A stretch of 64,000 nt of DNA. Origin: Tumebacillus permanentifrigoris. Its GTDB lineage: Bacteria; Bacillota; Bacilli; Tumebacillales; Tumebacillaceae. Below, in pieces: positions 8,227-16,945 of the stretch (its first letter is position 1; each line of letters begins with the position of its first letter). The stretch is taken from contig NZ_QGGL01000009.1 of NCBI RefSeq assembly GCF_003148565.1, positions 156,551-220,550 of the forward strand, in the 5' to 3' direction. Below the pieces are notes generated by a model. It was given only the letters and a program-made list of their open reading frames with translations. It did no database searches and had not been told where the DNA came from. The translations under genes were made by a program, and so were the position numbers.

Positions 8227-8255
8227 ATTATACTAAAAGACCCAAATTCTGTACA
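8227..8255 (-). promoter_or_regulatory. Promoter for the receptor-pheromone unit
   Basis: On the minus strand TGTACA (8255-8250), a 17-base spacer and a perfect TATAAT (8232-8227), 70 bases upstream of the receptor start. Confidence 0.6.
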
Positions 8256-8271
8256 TATTCTCATAGAATAT
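8255..8271. promoter_or_regulatory. Inverted repeat abutting the -35 box, candidate operator
   Basis: ATATTC-TCATA-GAATAT is a perfect 6-bp inverted repeat with a 5-base spacer, touching the -35 hexamer of the receptor promoter on its upstream side. The right arm overlaps a second palindrome GAATATTC. It is well placed for binding by the receptor itself; inference only. Confidence 0.4.
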
Positions 8272-8343
8272 TCCGAACTATTACGATCTTACTGTTTACA
8301 CAGGGTTCAAAGGTGCGTTGTTTCGAAAAAACCGCAAGAAAAC

Positions 8344-8395
8344 GAACAAAAATAACAGGTCAATCATGGTAGTATCTGACCATAATTGACCTGTT
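8344..8395 (-). terminator. Strong terminator after the toxin-immunity genes
   Basis: On the minus strand AACAGGTCAAT and ATGGT pair with ACCAT and ATTGACCTGTT around an 8-base loop; ATTTTTG follows. The stem is about 16 bp, unusually long for this window. Confidence 0.75.
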
Positions 8396-8444
8396 CAACG
8401 AAACGGAACAGGTTGTCTTTTTCGAAAATATCTTCAATTATCTC

Positions 8445-8900
8445 TTAGTATAATCTTGATTTAAGCGCATCTTCTAACATCGTACTAAATTCATAAAAAT
8501 CATTCATGACGGTACACGAAGGTTTATCAAGTTCCAAATACATCTTTTTGGTTAAATCATAACAATACAACGCTATATCAGAATCCCCAAAGAAAACGTA
8601 CTGTTTTTGCCATTCATTCTCATACCAAATCTCATTCGTTTCAATAAAACCATGGATCGCCTCTTCTACTTCAGTTTCTAATAGAGATTTATCAACCCCA
8701 TAAATAACTAAACCATCGAAGTCCAATCCATTTACTTCCATTAAAAATTGCACGAAGTGGTCAGGTAAAATAAACCCATTCAATTTTAATACAACATTTT
8801 CCTGTAGTCTCTCGATTTCTTGACTAGTTGCAGGTTCTCTTAAAGTAAAGCCATATTCGCCTACTATTTTTTGAATATCTGCTAGTAAATCTCGCCACAT
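8445..8900 (-). CDS. SUKH/SMI1-KNR4-type (YrhA-like) immunity protein
   Basis: A 151-residue acidic protein. The start at 8900 follows GGAGGAG, 17 bases after the toxin stop codon. The pattern fits the SMI1/KNR4 (SUKH) superfamily: an N-terminal helix, EIERLQENVVLKLNGFILPDHFVQFLMEVNG, then GLVIYGVDKSL, then WQKQYVFFGDSDIALYCYDL. SUKH proteins are the commonest immunity partners of polymorphic nuclease toxins. Its place directly behind the toxin gene, on the same transcript, supports neutralisation of that toxin in the cytoplasm. Confidence 0.8.
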   Translation of the reverse strand: MWRDLLADIQKIVGEYGFTLREPATSQEIERLQENVVLKLNGFILPDHFVQFLMEVNGLDFDGLVIYGVDKSLLETEVEEAIHGFIETNEIWYENEWQKQYVFFGDSDIALYCYDLTKKMYLELDKPSCTVMNDFYEFSTMLEDALKSRLY

Positions 8901-8917
8901 AGTCGAACTCCTCCTAA

Positions 8918-10423
8918 TCATTCTGTTTTTTTGGGGTATACAAACCCTTCTGGGATTGGCCAATCCATCGTCTTACTTTCGCCAGGCTTTAACCCTCTAG
9001 TCGCCTCCATTTGGGCATTTGTAATAACTTTATGGTAAGGGTCATTATTTATTAAAACTAAATTATCGAATAAATTTGTCCCACCATCGTCCAGTGGCAA
9101 TTTGTGATGCACCTGCCAACCTATTGGAACGTTGCCATTCCTCATGAAAGCAATATCAGCTTCTGCTAAGCCTGCTTCCCTAAGTTGTTCGACTTTTCCA
9201 GGGTCATTCGCTAGGTCTTTAAGAAACTTTTTTCTGACGCTATTAAAATCTTTCCGAAGCTGAGCCGTATCTTCCGGTGCTCTCTTGTTATACACGATTT
9301 TCTGCGTCTTTACATCTTTAAGGATAACTTTTTCTCCCTTCAACGTACCTGCAAAAACACCCGTCCTCTCAGCAACTTTTTCAATGGCTTGGGAAGTAGC
9401 AGCATGTTTAGCGACCTTACCTGCAACCTTTCCAAAGCCGCCTACGAACACTCCAGCCAGTGCAAATCCACGATCAAACCAAGATAGATCGTGTGAGGTG
9501 ATGTAGTCTTTGCCGGTGACTGCTTCCACGAGACTTTTCAGGTTTCCCAAAACGGGAATAAAGTCAGCGCCTGTTGAAATGGTGTCATTCATGACCGCTA
9601 TTTCATCAAGATCAGTTTGGGCTTGATTTTTGAGTAGACGGGCAAAAACCTGCGCTTTCAACTCATCTATGGACATGTCTCCATAGTCTTGCTCAAATAC
9701 TTGTTGAACTGTAGTTTCATCCCAATAGCCCATTCTTTCTTTTTGGGTCAACTGTTTTAGCAAACCCAGTAAACTTACTTTTACTTCCGCATCCTGTTGA
9801 ATAAATCTCTCATCAGCCTCTTTCACCGATGCCCAAGAACTCGTGCTTGCAACTTCCGCAGTTGAATCATCTTCCAACAACTCAGGATGCCTTTTGTAGT
9901 AGCTTCTCTTGGGCTCTGGCAGGTCGTCAAGGTCACCAGAACGCCCAACCCCATGAACGTGGCTCAATACGTTTGGAATCATCGACATGATCTGTTGGAA
10001 CTGACCAACCGCCATCGAATCCGCCTGATTCGCTTCCATTTCGGCTTGTTGGCGATAGTAAGCCGCTTGTCGTGCTAAGTTCTGCCTATGGTGGAGATCG
10101 TCTTGGGAATCACCGCTGTACTCCCAACTGGCCATCTCACATTGCTCCGCTTGTCTACGAAGCTCCATGACATGCTCCATCTTATTCGCAAGGCTATTCA
10201 ATACAGTAGTAGCATTCTCCAAAACCTCGGCGTTTTTTCTCAAATGGGTGACTTGGTGCTCCACTTGCGCGTCAAAGGATTGCGAAGCTGTTCCTTTCCA
10301 TCCGTTTGAGACAAGCTCTATTTTGCTTCCAACAAGTCGAGACGCTTGAAAGCGAAACTCATTCGCTCCAGCAGAGAAACGTGAAGCCGTATACCGAAGT
10401 GCATACGGATCTGCTTGTAACAT
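8918..10423 (-). CDS. WXG100/LXG-like polymorphic toxin with C-terminal HNH nuclease domain
   Basis: 501 residues in three parts. Residues 1-100 are a helical WXG100-like hairpin (ANEFRFQASRL, then SNGWKGTASQSFDAQVEHQ with the W-x-G turn), the type VII secretion signal region. The middle carries a pre-toxin-like segment (DFIPVLGNLKSLVEAVTGKD near residues 280-300) and a glycine-rich hydrophobic helix. The last 66 residues hold an HNH-type motif: WQVHHKLPLDDGGTNLFDN with HH at about 439-440, then DPYHKVIT with a final His near 464. The expected role is a nuclease delivered to competitors through the ESX/T7SS route. The ribosome site is GAGGTGA. No T7SS core genes are in the window. Confidence 0.85.
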   Translation of the reverse strand: MLQADPYALRYTASRFSAGANEFRFQASRLVGSKIELVSNGWKGTASQSFDAQVEHQVTHLRKNAEVLENATTVLNSLANKMEHVMELRRQAEQCEMASWEYSGDSQDDLHHRQNLARQAAYYRQQAEMEANQADSMAVGQFQQIMSMIPNVLSHVHGVGRSGDLDDLPEPKRSYYKRHPELLEDDSTAEVASTSSWASVKEADERFIQQDAEVKVSLLGLLKQLTQKERMGYWDETTVQQVFEQDYGDMSIDELKAQVFARLLKNQAQTDLDEIAVMNDTISTGADFIPVLGNLKSLVEAVTGKDYITSHDLSWFDRGFALAGVFVGGFGKVAGKVAKHAATSQAIEKVAERTGVFAGTLKGEKVILKDVKTQKIVYNKRAPEDTAQLRKDFNSVRKKFLKDLANDPGKVEQLREAGLAEADIAFMRNGNVPIGWQVHHKLPLDDGGTNLFDNLVLINNDPYHKVITNAQMEATRGLKPGESKTMDWPIPEGFVYPKKTE

Positions 10424-10449
10424 CGGCTCACCTCAATTCAGTAATTTTT

Positions 10450-10478
10450 ATTTTATATTTATTACACCCCCTTTGCAA
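10450..10478 (-). promoter_or_regulatory. Probable promoter for the toxin-immunity operon
   Basis: Minus strand TTGCAA (10478-10473), a 17-base spacer and TAAAAT (10455-10450), 27 bases upstream of the toxin start codon. The region is AT-rich, so other alignments are possible. Confidence 0.45.
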
Positions 10479-10596
10479 CGCTACATTCCCCATTGTTTAC
10501 AGCTACAACTGGTCGCCGCCATACTCTGAACAGTTCCTCCGCGATAAGGAAAACCTGTCGATCCCACTCACCGAAACTGAACTACCATTGACCAAA

Positions 10597-10624
10597 CAAA
10601 AAAGAGAAGGCATTTGCCTCCTCT
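10597..10624 (-). terminator. Rho-independent terminator upstream of the toxin promoter
   Basis: Minus strand AGAGGAGGCA, a two-base loop, TGCCTTCTCT and TTTTTT. It lies about 200 bases beyond the stop codon of the gene at 10827. Confidence 0.65.
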
Positions 10625-10826
10625 AATCCTTTTTGATCGAGATCCAAATTATGCACCAGTACGGATGCAGTTCTATTGAGTGGAGATTTCGTAGCATCGG
10701 ACATCTCTTCTGAATCGATCTTTTTTCCAATGGGAGTCGATTCGAAACGCTAATACGACATCAAGTTTAGCAATCGAGGGGACTCCTATTTTGCTTGCCT
10801 ATGTGTCGATCAATGCCACAAAAAAG
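10625..10826. other. Intergenic stretch with no gene recognised
   Basis: About 200 bases between the anchored-protein gene and the terminator at 10597. Short open frames exist on the minus strand, but none has a start codon with a ribosome site and I recognise no remnant. Counting the toxin promoter region, 10424-10826 is a 400-base gene-free gap. Confidence 0.4.
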
Positions 10827-11531
10827 CTAGGAGAGAGAATTAAAATATTGGACTAGTTCCTTCTTTCCTTTGCCTGCATGCTCTTTTTGTAAGAAAAAGA
10901 GTTCTTCCTTAAAGTGACTTTCAGCTACCGTAGTCACTGCCATGTTTTTCTCATCATCATATCTGAACTTACCTTGAACGGAGCCAAGGATATTGTAACC
11001 CCACTGTGCATCCGGGTTTTGTTTCAGGAACACGAAATAGCTGTGACCCTTTTTCATGACCGTCGAACCTTCAATTGTTGTTTCCATTACACCAGTTTGC
11101 TTAGGCTTACCGTCTGAAGACTTTCCGATATCAGGTATTTTGGAGAAATCAACAGGTCCGCCAAGTTCGGAAATGAGTAGACCACTTGGCCCTTTCCCCT
11201 TAAATGCTTGCTCGATAGAAACTTGAGATTTCGTTGTCACCAGCGAGTCTGAATGACTGACAACTTCTTGTTCATTGACCTTAACAAGCGCAACGATATC
11301 TGCTTCCTTGAACATTTCCTTATCATTGTGATACAACTTTCCAATACTGGCGGAAGACTCAGTGGTAGGAAGGGAGGTTTCTTGAGAATATGGAATTTCC
11401 TGAGTGGTCGAGGAAACGCTCAAATCAGTCTGGGGACTGTTCGAAGTTCCTAACGGGTTGTAGTTGTATGAAAACACTCCTACACCAACGAGAACGACAA
11501 ATGCCGTAGTAAGTAGCATGTTCTTTTTCAT
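10827..11531 (-). CDS. Secreted or membrane-anchored protein of unknown function
   Basis: A 234-residue protein with an N-terminal signal anchor (MKKNMLLTTAFVVLVGVGVFSY), a Ser/Thr/Gln-rich linker to about residue 62, and a soluble domain. The domain starts with a conserved-looking ADIVALVKVNEQE strand and contains VSIEQAFKG and GHSYFVFLKQN. That pattern recalls beta-barrel exported domains in Bacilli annotated only as hypothetical. AGAGGATAAC is the ribosome site. It is part of the AT-rich island. No enzymatic motif. Confidence 0.7.
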   Translation of the reverse strand: MKKNMLLTTAFVVLVGVGVFSYNYNPLGTSNSPQTDLSVSSTTQEIPYSQETSLPTTESSASIGKLYHNDKEMFKEADIVALVKVNEQEVVSHSDSLVTTKSQVSIEQAFKGKGPSGLLISELGGPVDFSKIPDIGKSSDGKPKQTGVMETTIEGSTVMKKGHSYFVFLKQNPDAQWGYNILGSVQGKFRYDDEKNMAVTTVAESHFKEELFFLQKEHAGKGKKELVQYFNSLS

Positions 11532-11680
11532 GTTGTTATCCTCTTTTCTTAATAAAGTTTACCATAAATCGCTTGAACTCCGGCAACGTCATATGAAAGT
11601 GTTTAGTTTTGGAACTTTGCAGGATTCGAATTCACTCGAGAAATATAATATCATAACTACTTGTATATTTTTAATTTTAC

Positions 11681-11694
11681 AAAAAAAAAAAAAA
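11681..11694 (+). repeat. Poly-A tract of 14 bases
   Basis: An uninterrupted run of 14 A upstream of the secreted-protein gene at 11785. Such tracts bend DNA and are prone to slippage; whether it affects transcription is unknown. Confidence 0.6.
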
Positions 11695-11784
11695 GATTCC
11701 TTAGACCTATTTACTCCAAATGCTGGGAGCGTTTTAATAGAGTCGCAACTAAATTAGACAAAAACCTTTTTGGGAGTGAAAGAT

Positions 11785-12216
11785 TTGAAACGTTCACAAA
11801 AAATCTTATCCGCTGTTGGATTGGCTGGCATTCTTGCAGTAGGTCTCGCTTGGGGCGGTTCTGTTTACGCATCGCAAGAAGAGCTGAAATCTGCGAAAAA
11901 AGCGGCACAGGAATACGTAGTCGCTTTTGAACAACACGACGTTGATGCGATGATCAAGTACATCAAAGATGCTCGCGTCAAAAACAATACCGAACTACGT
12001 GCTTCTTTTGAAGAGTTCGTAAAGCATGATAAAGAGGATGACACCAAACTGAAACTGGTTGATGTCGTCCCGGTTTCGGATGGCGTGTTCGAAGCAAAGT
12101 TTGAGGAAAAGTCCAAGCGCTATAATTCTGTACAGTTCTCACTTCCGATCGTCAATGAGAACAACCAGTGGAAAATCTACGTTGACGGCAATCAAGTCGT
12201 CAATACCCAGAACTAA
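11785..12216 (+). CDS. Small secreted protein, NTF2/DUF4878-like
   Basis: 143 residues from a TTG start at 11785, chosen because GGGAGTG lies 8 bases upstream; TTG at 11770 and GTG at 11776 are in frame but have no ribosome site. The N-terminus (KRSQKILSAVGLAGILAVGL, then SVYAS) is a signal peptide with a likely cut after Ala-Ser. The mature part (AQEYVVAFEQHDVDAMIKYI, then NNQWKIYVDGN) has the order of a cystatin/NTF2-like lumen-binding domain often labelled DUF4878. The ligand is unknown. Confidence 0.75.
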   Translation: MKRSQKILSAVGLAGILAVGLAWGGSVYASQEELKSAKKAAQEYVVAFEQHDVDAMIKYIKDARVKNNTELRASFEEFVKHDKEDDTKLKLVDVVPVSDGVFEAKFEEKSKRYNSVQFSLPIVNENNQWKIYVDGNQVVNTQN

Positions 12217-12291
12217 CATAATAACAGGGGACATTTTTGTTTCTAACCACTAAACGGCATTATCGGATTTTAAACAGCACTTTTCCCCACG

Positions 12292-12332
12292 AAAAAAGGA
12301 GATCCCCGTCATACGGGCATCTCCTTTTTTTT
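12292..12332. terminator. Bidirectional terminator between convergent genes
   Basis: GGAGAT..CCGT-CAT-ACGG..ATCTCC flanked by six A on one side and eight T on the other. It serves the secreted-protein gene (plus strand) and the eight-gene operon (minus strand). Confidence 0.85.
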
Positions 12333-12333
12333 G

Positions 12334-15111
12334 CTACTTCCTCCGCTTCTTCGCCAGCAACTTCGAGATCGTCTCGGAGTCTGGTGGCGAGGTCTGCGGT
12401 GGCGGTGGCGTGGTGGTTGTAGAGTTTGTCGGCGCAATCGCACTCGATTGCGGCGTGCCCACTCGCGTCTCACGCGGCTCCGCTCCCGATCCCCGCTTCC
12501 GCTCGCGCACCTTGGCTACCAGCGACGAGATCGCCGGTACAGACGCAGCAGCTCCAGCCGTCTGCGGCCTTTTCCAGAGCTTCCACTTCCACGTAATACT
12601 CACCCGCCGCAACGCGGTGTCAAACGGCCACAACAACGCCGCCACCAACAAGAACCACAGCGACAAGTCCCTGTACTGCCACTTCGACGGGAGGTTATCG
12701 CGGAACACATCCTCCGCGCTCTCCAGCACTTCTCCACCACCGGCCTCGGCGATCCGTTGGAGCGTATCGAGGCCATTTTTTGGCAGGCTGTACTCAGGGG
12801 AATACGGAACGGAGACCCCCGTGGTCGAGGTGTGTAGCACGACATCTCCCGCTTGCTCGTTCACCGTCACCATGTACGTCCCCGGCGTCGCAGAGGAGAA
12901 ATTCCCCGTGTACCGCCCCGGTGCCTGCAACAGCAACGGAACCTCTTGCTCGCTCAGGTCGGTGCCGATCACTTTCGCTTTCAACACCGCTCCGCTGGCA
13001 AGCGGTTGTTTAACCTGCACCTCCACTTGCCCTTGTGCCCCGGAGATCCCAGAGCGCACATCCAAGTCGCCCGCGTGATACTGCGGCAACAGCCAGGTCA
13101 TCAACTGGTTCCAGAACGCACTCGATCCCTCCCATGCCGCCCATTGGTTCGACCAGACGCCCTTGGCATCTGATGTCCACGCAACGGCGCGACCGAGGCC
13201 GTATTGCCAGCGCACGAGCAACGGTTCGCCGCTGGGATTGGCGAGCATGGTGTCTGCCGTTTCCTTCGCCGTCGTGGCGATCTGCGCGTTGATCTGTGGC
13301 AACCCGCCTGCAAAAAGCGGCGCCAAGTCAGCCGCTACACCGATCGCGGGCGTGAAAGGTGCGTCCTGAATGTAGGTCTTGCCCGCCAGCGCAGTCTCTT
13401 TGGAGAAGATCTGCGGGACATTCTGGGAGTCTGTCGTGTTGTAAAAACGACCCTTGGCCTTCTCCGCCAACCCCCGCAACAAGTTCTGATCCGCATCCTG
13501 CCCGACCGCAACGGTGGACATCGTGACATTCTGGTCGCGCATCCGTTTCGTCAACCCATCATAGTCCCCATTGGGCGCTTGACCGTCTGTCAGGAGGATG
13601 ATGTGCTTGCGTTTCGCCTGCACGGTCTTCATGCGGTCAAACGCGGCGACCAACGCCGGGTAGATATCTGTCCCTCCGCTCGCTTGGATCGAGGACACTT
13701 GATTCTGGATGTCCTTCACATCGTTCACATGCTTCGGCTCCACCACCCAGTACGGACTGGAGTCAAACGCCAGCACCCCCAGCGTGTCTTGCGGGGTCAG
13801 CATCTGGGCGGCACGGCGGGCCGCTTCCTTGGCGAGTTCCATTTTCTGCCCTTGCATCGATCCCGAGTGGTCGATGACCAACATCAGGCCGAGCGACGGG
13901 ATTTCCTTTTGACTGCGGATGTCCATGTAGACGGGCAACGCTTTTTCCACCGGAGTCCCAAAGTAGCCCCCAAGTCCAAACGCATCCTGTCCACCTGTCA
14001 TCATCAGCCCCACGCCGAAGTCGCGGACGGCGATCTCAATCTGCTGTTGGACTTGCTCCGGCAGATCGACCCCAGAGACGTTGGCCAGCACGATCGCCGC
14101 ATAGCGGCGCAGGTCTTCGAGTCGGTCTGGGGCGGTTCTGCCCGGCTTGACCTCATACGCCAGACCTGAGGCTTGCAGGGCGGAGGTCAACCACTTGGCA
14201 TCGCCCGGCTGGCCTTCCAGCACCAGCATCGCAGGACGGCCCGCCACTTCGCCAAAGGAGAAGGCGGTGTTGTTGGCCGCCACGGTGTCGTCCGCCGACT
14301 GCACTTCCACCCGGTAACGGTGGAAGCCCGGCTGTTCGCTTTTCAGCGGCAGAGCGAACGAATTGTCGCCTTTTTGCAACGAGACGCTCTGGGTGCTGAC
14401 GAGGGAGTTGTCCTCGTAGATGTTCAGTTCTGCTGTCGTGTCGACGGTGCTCTCCAGCGTGGTTTTCAGCGAGAATGACTCGCCCTCATAGAGCGTCGTC
14501 GGCGTGGAGGCGGATCGGATGAGCACTTCGCGACCGACGTCGCGTTTTAAGGCCGCAACATCCACCAGCACCCCGCGCTGTTTCAAAAACGCCGCTTCCG
14601 CCACCGCGTCGCCAGCGTTTTGTTCGCCATCGCTGAGCAGGATGACGCGCGGACGGTAGCCCGGCTGCACCAACCCTTCCGCCAAACGCAGGCCCGACGC
14701 GAGATTGGTGTAGTTCGGGTTCGAGACGCCGCTGAGCTCCAAGTTGGTTCGCACCGCTTGCGTCAACGGGTACTCGACCGCAGGTCGTTCGCCCAAGCCG
14801 ACCACTGCGTATCCATCGTCTGCCTGCTTGCTCTCGACGGCGGTTCGGAGGAAGGACACGGCCTCGCGGGGGGAGTCGATCGATTTGGACTCGTCGATGA
14901 CAAATACGGCAGCCTGTTGCGTGACAGGGGCGAGCCATGCTGTGCCCGCCACCGCCAGCGTCAGGGAGAGAAACAGGAGCGACCGGAGGATCGCGACTGT
15001 TTTTTTGCGCGCTCCGTGCAGGCGGCGTTCGTCGCGGTACCATCGGTAGACCGCGTAACCTGCTGGCAAGAGTGCGAGCAGGACCCACGGGTACATCGCA
15101 CTAAATCCCAC
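12334..15111 (-). CDS. Large membrane protein with von Willebrand A domains and a GATase-like fold
   Basis: 925 residues, last gene of the eight-gene operon. A GTG start at 15111 is chosen because GGGGGG lies 9 bases upstream; an ATG at 15096 is the alternative. Two TM segments (YPWVLLALLPAGYAVY; ILRSLLFLSLTLAVAGTAWL) are followed by a first vWA-like region (VFVIDESKSID), a beta-rich part, a glutamine-amidotransferase-like part (RYAAIVLANVSG; GVGLMMTGGQDAFGLGG) and a second vWA with an intact MIDAS (LVIDHSGSM; later LLTDG). A C-terminal TM (LSLWFLLVAALLWPF) precedes a basic Pro/Thr-rich tail. It overlaps the upstream gene by 11 bases. Probably a surface metal-dependent adhesion or assembly component; the function is unproven. 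Confidence 0.85.
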   Translation of the reverse strand: MGFSAMYPWVLLALLPAGYAVYRWYRDERRLHGARKKTVAILRSLLFLSLTLAVAGTAWLAPVTQQAAVFVIDESKSIDSPREAVSFLRTAVESKQADDGYAVVGLGERPAVEYPLTQAVRTNLELSGVSNPNYTNLASGLRLAEGLVQPGYRPRVILLSDGEQNAGDAVAEAAFLKQRGVLVDVAALKRDVGREVLIRSASTPTTLYEGESFSLKTTLESTVDTTAELNIYEDNSLVSTQSVSLQKGDNSFALPLKSEQPGFHRYRVEVQSADDTVAANNTAFSFGEVAGRPAMLVLEGQPGDAKWLTSALQASGLAYEVKPGRTAPDRLEDLRRYAAIVLANVSGVDLPEQVQQQIEIAVRDFGVGLMMTGGQDAFGLGGYFGTPVEKALPVYMDIRSQKEIPSLGLMLVIDHSGSMQGQKMELAKEAARRAAQMLTPQDTLGVLAFDSSPYWVVEPKHVNDVKDIQNQVSSIQASGGTDIYPALVAAFDRMKTVQAKRKHIILLTDGQAPNGDYDGLTKRMRDQNVTMSTVAVGQDADQNLLRGLAEKAKGRFYNTTDSQNVPQIFSKETALAGKTYIQDAPFTPAIGVAADLAPLFAGGLPQINAQIATTAKETADTMLANPSGEPLLVRWQYGLGRAVAWTSDAKGVWSNQWAAWEGSSAFWNQLMTWLLPQYHAGDLDVRSGISGAQGQVEVQVKQPLASGAVLKAKVIGTDLSEQEVPLLLQAPGRYTGNFSSATPGTYMVTVNEQAGDVVLHTSTTGVSVPYSPEYSLPKNGLDTLQRIAEAGGGEVLESAEDVFRDNLPSKWQYRDLSLWFLLVAALLWPFDTALRRVSITWKWKLWKRPQTAGAAASVPAISSLVAKVRERKRGSGAEPRETRVGTPQSSAIAPTNSTTTTPPPPQTSPPDSETISKLLAKKRRK

Positions 15112-16945
15112 GTTTGTACACCCCCCATTCCACAAACAGCAACAGCAGGATCAGAGCGGCGAGGTAGCGCCAGATCTCCAAACCGCCGACAGGATCGGCC
15201 GCTGCTGGTGCTTGTTCAGACCTGCCAACGCTCGGCAGGGAGACCAGTGTCGGCGTGACGACCGATTCGCTGGCGGGCACTGTGGCGCTGAGCAGTTGCT
15301 GTGCGTTGCCATCCTTGCTCTGGAATTTATAGAGTCCCGGCTCCGTTGGACGGAAGCCTTGTTCGATCACTTCCTGCGTGATGTCATGTGCCCCGCCTGC
15401 CGGGTCGGTGTAGGTCCAACCGTTCTCACGAATCGGCGGGAGCAACGCCATGCGTTCGCCAACCTCAACCTGCCCGAGCGTGCTACCCGCCGTCGGCAAC
15501 AGATACTCGCGCAGGTGTTTGACGAGGATCGGGAAGGCTGGCAACAGCGGCAAGTCTGATTGGTGCAGGTCAAATGAGAGGACAGCATAGCGTCGCCCGC
15601 CCTGTTCGCCGGTCAGCAGGATCGGCGTGTCTCCGCTCTTGACCAACGGCTCCAGCCACGGCGCACCTCTGAGCGGCTGCACGGTCTGCAAGTGCAGGTT
15701 GGTGAGGTCGACGTTTTGCAAAAGCGCCGCGTCCGGCTTCAGCACTTGCAGTTTGCCGGCCTCCACGCTCGCGCCCGTAGGCAAAAGCGTAGAGTCCGCA
15801 GGCGGGTTGACCACGAGGACAGATCCTGTGGGCCACTCCTTGGGGAGCACTCCCTCATATATGTAGAGGGCGGCGTCCTTGGGGGGTGACTCCACATCGG
15901 TGCCGCGCTCGACGCTGAGTCGGTTGCCGAGGCTCAGCGCTTTTTCCAAAAAGACGTTGCCTTGGTTGCTCGCGGTGACCAACCAAGCCTTCGCGGTGGT
16001 CGTGCGTTCGGGGAGAACGATCCACAGATTGTCAGCGGCAAGTGCGTCGGTGCCTTCGATCATGACTCTGTAAAAGTCGCTGGACGGCAGGTCGCTCCAC
16101 GAGAGCGCGATCTGTTCCTTCGCTTTTAACAGCGTGGAATTTGCTTGCAGGATCGTTCCATCTGCTGCTTGGATCTGTACATCTAGGCTGTTGACTTCAT
16201 CGCTCAAGTTCTCCACCGTAGCCACGAGTGCCGTGTGCCCGCCTGTGTCGACAGCAGCCGCGTGGCGGATGCTGGCGTTTTTGCCGCGTGGTTGGGGTTG
16301 GAGCAGTTGCGGGGGGCGTCCGAAGTGCGGGTAGAGTTTCGGATCGAGTCCCCAGTTCCCGTCGGAGTAGATTCGCACATCGCTTGTCGGTTCCTGGGTG
16401 GAAAGTGCGGCGGCGAGGGACAGCGCGCTTTCATAGTCGGCCTTGCCATACTCTTGTGTCGCCTGGTCGAGGGCGCGTTGCAACTCCGCGCGGTCGTTGC
16501 TCGACGCGAGGACGCGCGCCTCCCGCCCCATCGAGATCAACGTCAGGCGCTGGTTCGGTGAGAGGTGGTTGAGAAGGTCAGAAATTTGGGTTTTCGCACT
16601 GTCCAGCGCGGTCTGTGAACCTGATGTACCTGTGACGACCGCCATCGAAGGCGAGAGGTCGAGCACGGCGATGGTGTGGTCGGCGCTTGCGCCTTGGAAA
16701 CTGGTCAGCGCTGGACGTGCCAGAGCCAAGGCGAGCAACGCTGCAAGCACGAGTTGCAACAGCAACAGGAGGTTGCGCCGGAGCTTTTGCCACGGGGTGT
16801 TCGCCTCCATCTCGCGGAGCAGTTTTTGCCAGAGCAGGACGCTGGGGACGGTTTGGTTTTCATAGGTGCGTTTCAATAAATAGAGCGCGACGATCGCGGG
16901 AAGCGTCGCCAGCCAGAACAACATATACGGGGAGAGGAAGTTCAT
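15101..16945 (-). CDS. BatA-type membrane protein with von Willebrand A domain
   Basis: 614 residues. The N-terminal two-TM BatA module is clear (LSPYMLFWLATLPAIVALYLLKR, a short cytoplasmic segment, LLLLLQLVLAALLALALARP), followed by a vWA domain with DLSPSM in the MIDAS position, a beta-sandwich region and a C-terminal TM (IWRYLAALILLLLFVEW). The start is ATGA-coupled to the DUF58 gene. Members of this family are made with MoxR ATPases and DUF58 proteins and are thought to act in envelope stress or assembly of surface complexes. Confidence 0.88.
   Translation of the reverse strand: MNFLSPYMLFWLATLPAIVALYLLKRTYENQTVPSVLLWQKLLREMEANTPWQKLRRNLLLLLQLVLAALLALALARPALTSFQGASADHTIAVLDLSPSMAVVTGTSGSQTALDSAKTQISDLLNHLSPNQRLTLISMGREARVLASSNDRAELQRALDQATQEYGKADYESALSLAAALSTQEPTSDVRIYSDGNWGLDPKLYPHFGRPPQLLQPQPRGKNASIRHAAAVDTGGHTALVATVENLSDEVNSLDVQIQAADGTILQANSTLLKAKEQIALSWSDLPSSDFYRVMIEGTDALAADNLWIVLPERTTTAKAWLVTASNQGNVFLEKALSLGNRLSVERGTDVESPPKDAALYIYEGVLPKEWPTGSVLVVNPPADSTLLPTGASVEAGKLQVLKPDAALLQNVDLTNLHLQTVQPLRGAPWLEPLVKSGDTPILLTGEQGGRRYAVLSFDLHQSDLPLLPAFPILVKHLREYLLPTAGSTLGQVEVGERMALLPPIRENGWTYTDPAGGAHDITQEVIEQGFRPTEPGLYKFQSKDGNAQQLLSATVPASESVVTPTLVSLPSVGRSEQAPAAADPVGGLEIWRYLAALILLLLFVEWGVYKRGI

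Noticed and set aside
8354..8395. Long inverted repeat considered as an insertion-sequence end or MITE
   Set aside because: It has a T-rich tail on the minus strand just after the immunity gene, there is no target duplication, and only one copy was seen, so a terminator explains it.
10625..10826. Possible transposase or gene remnant in the gap before the toxin operon
   Set aside because: Translating the minus strand gives short frames with no recognisable motif and no ribosome site.
13204..14169. 321-codon plus-strand frame
   Set aside because: Antisense of the large vWA gene in a GC-rich stretch; Arg/His-rich and without a start signal.
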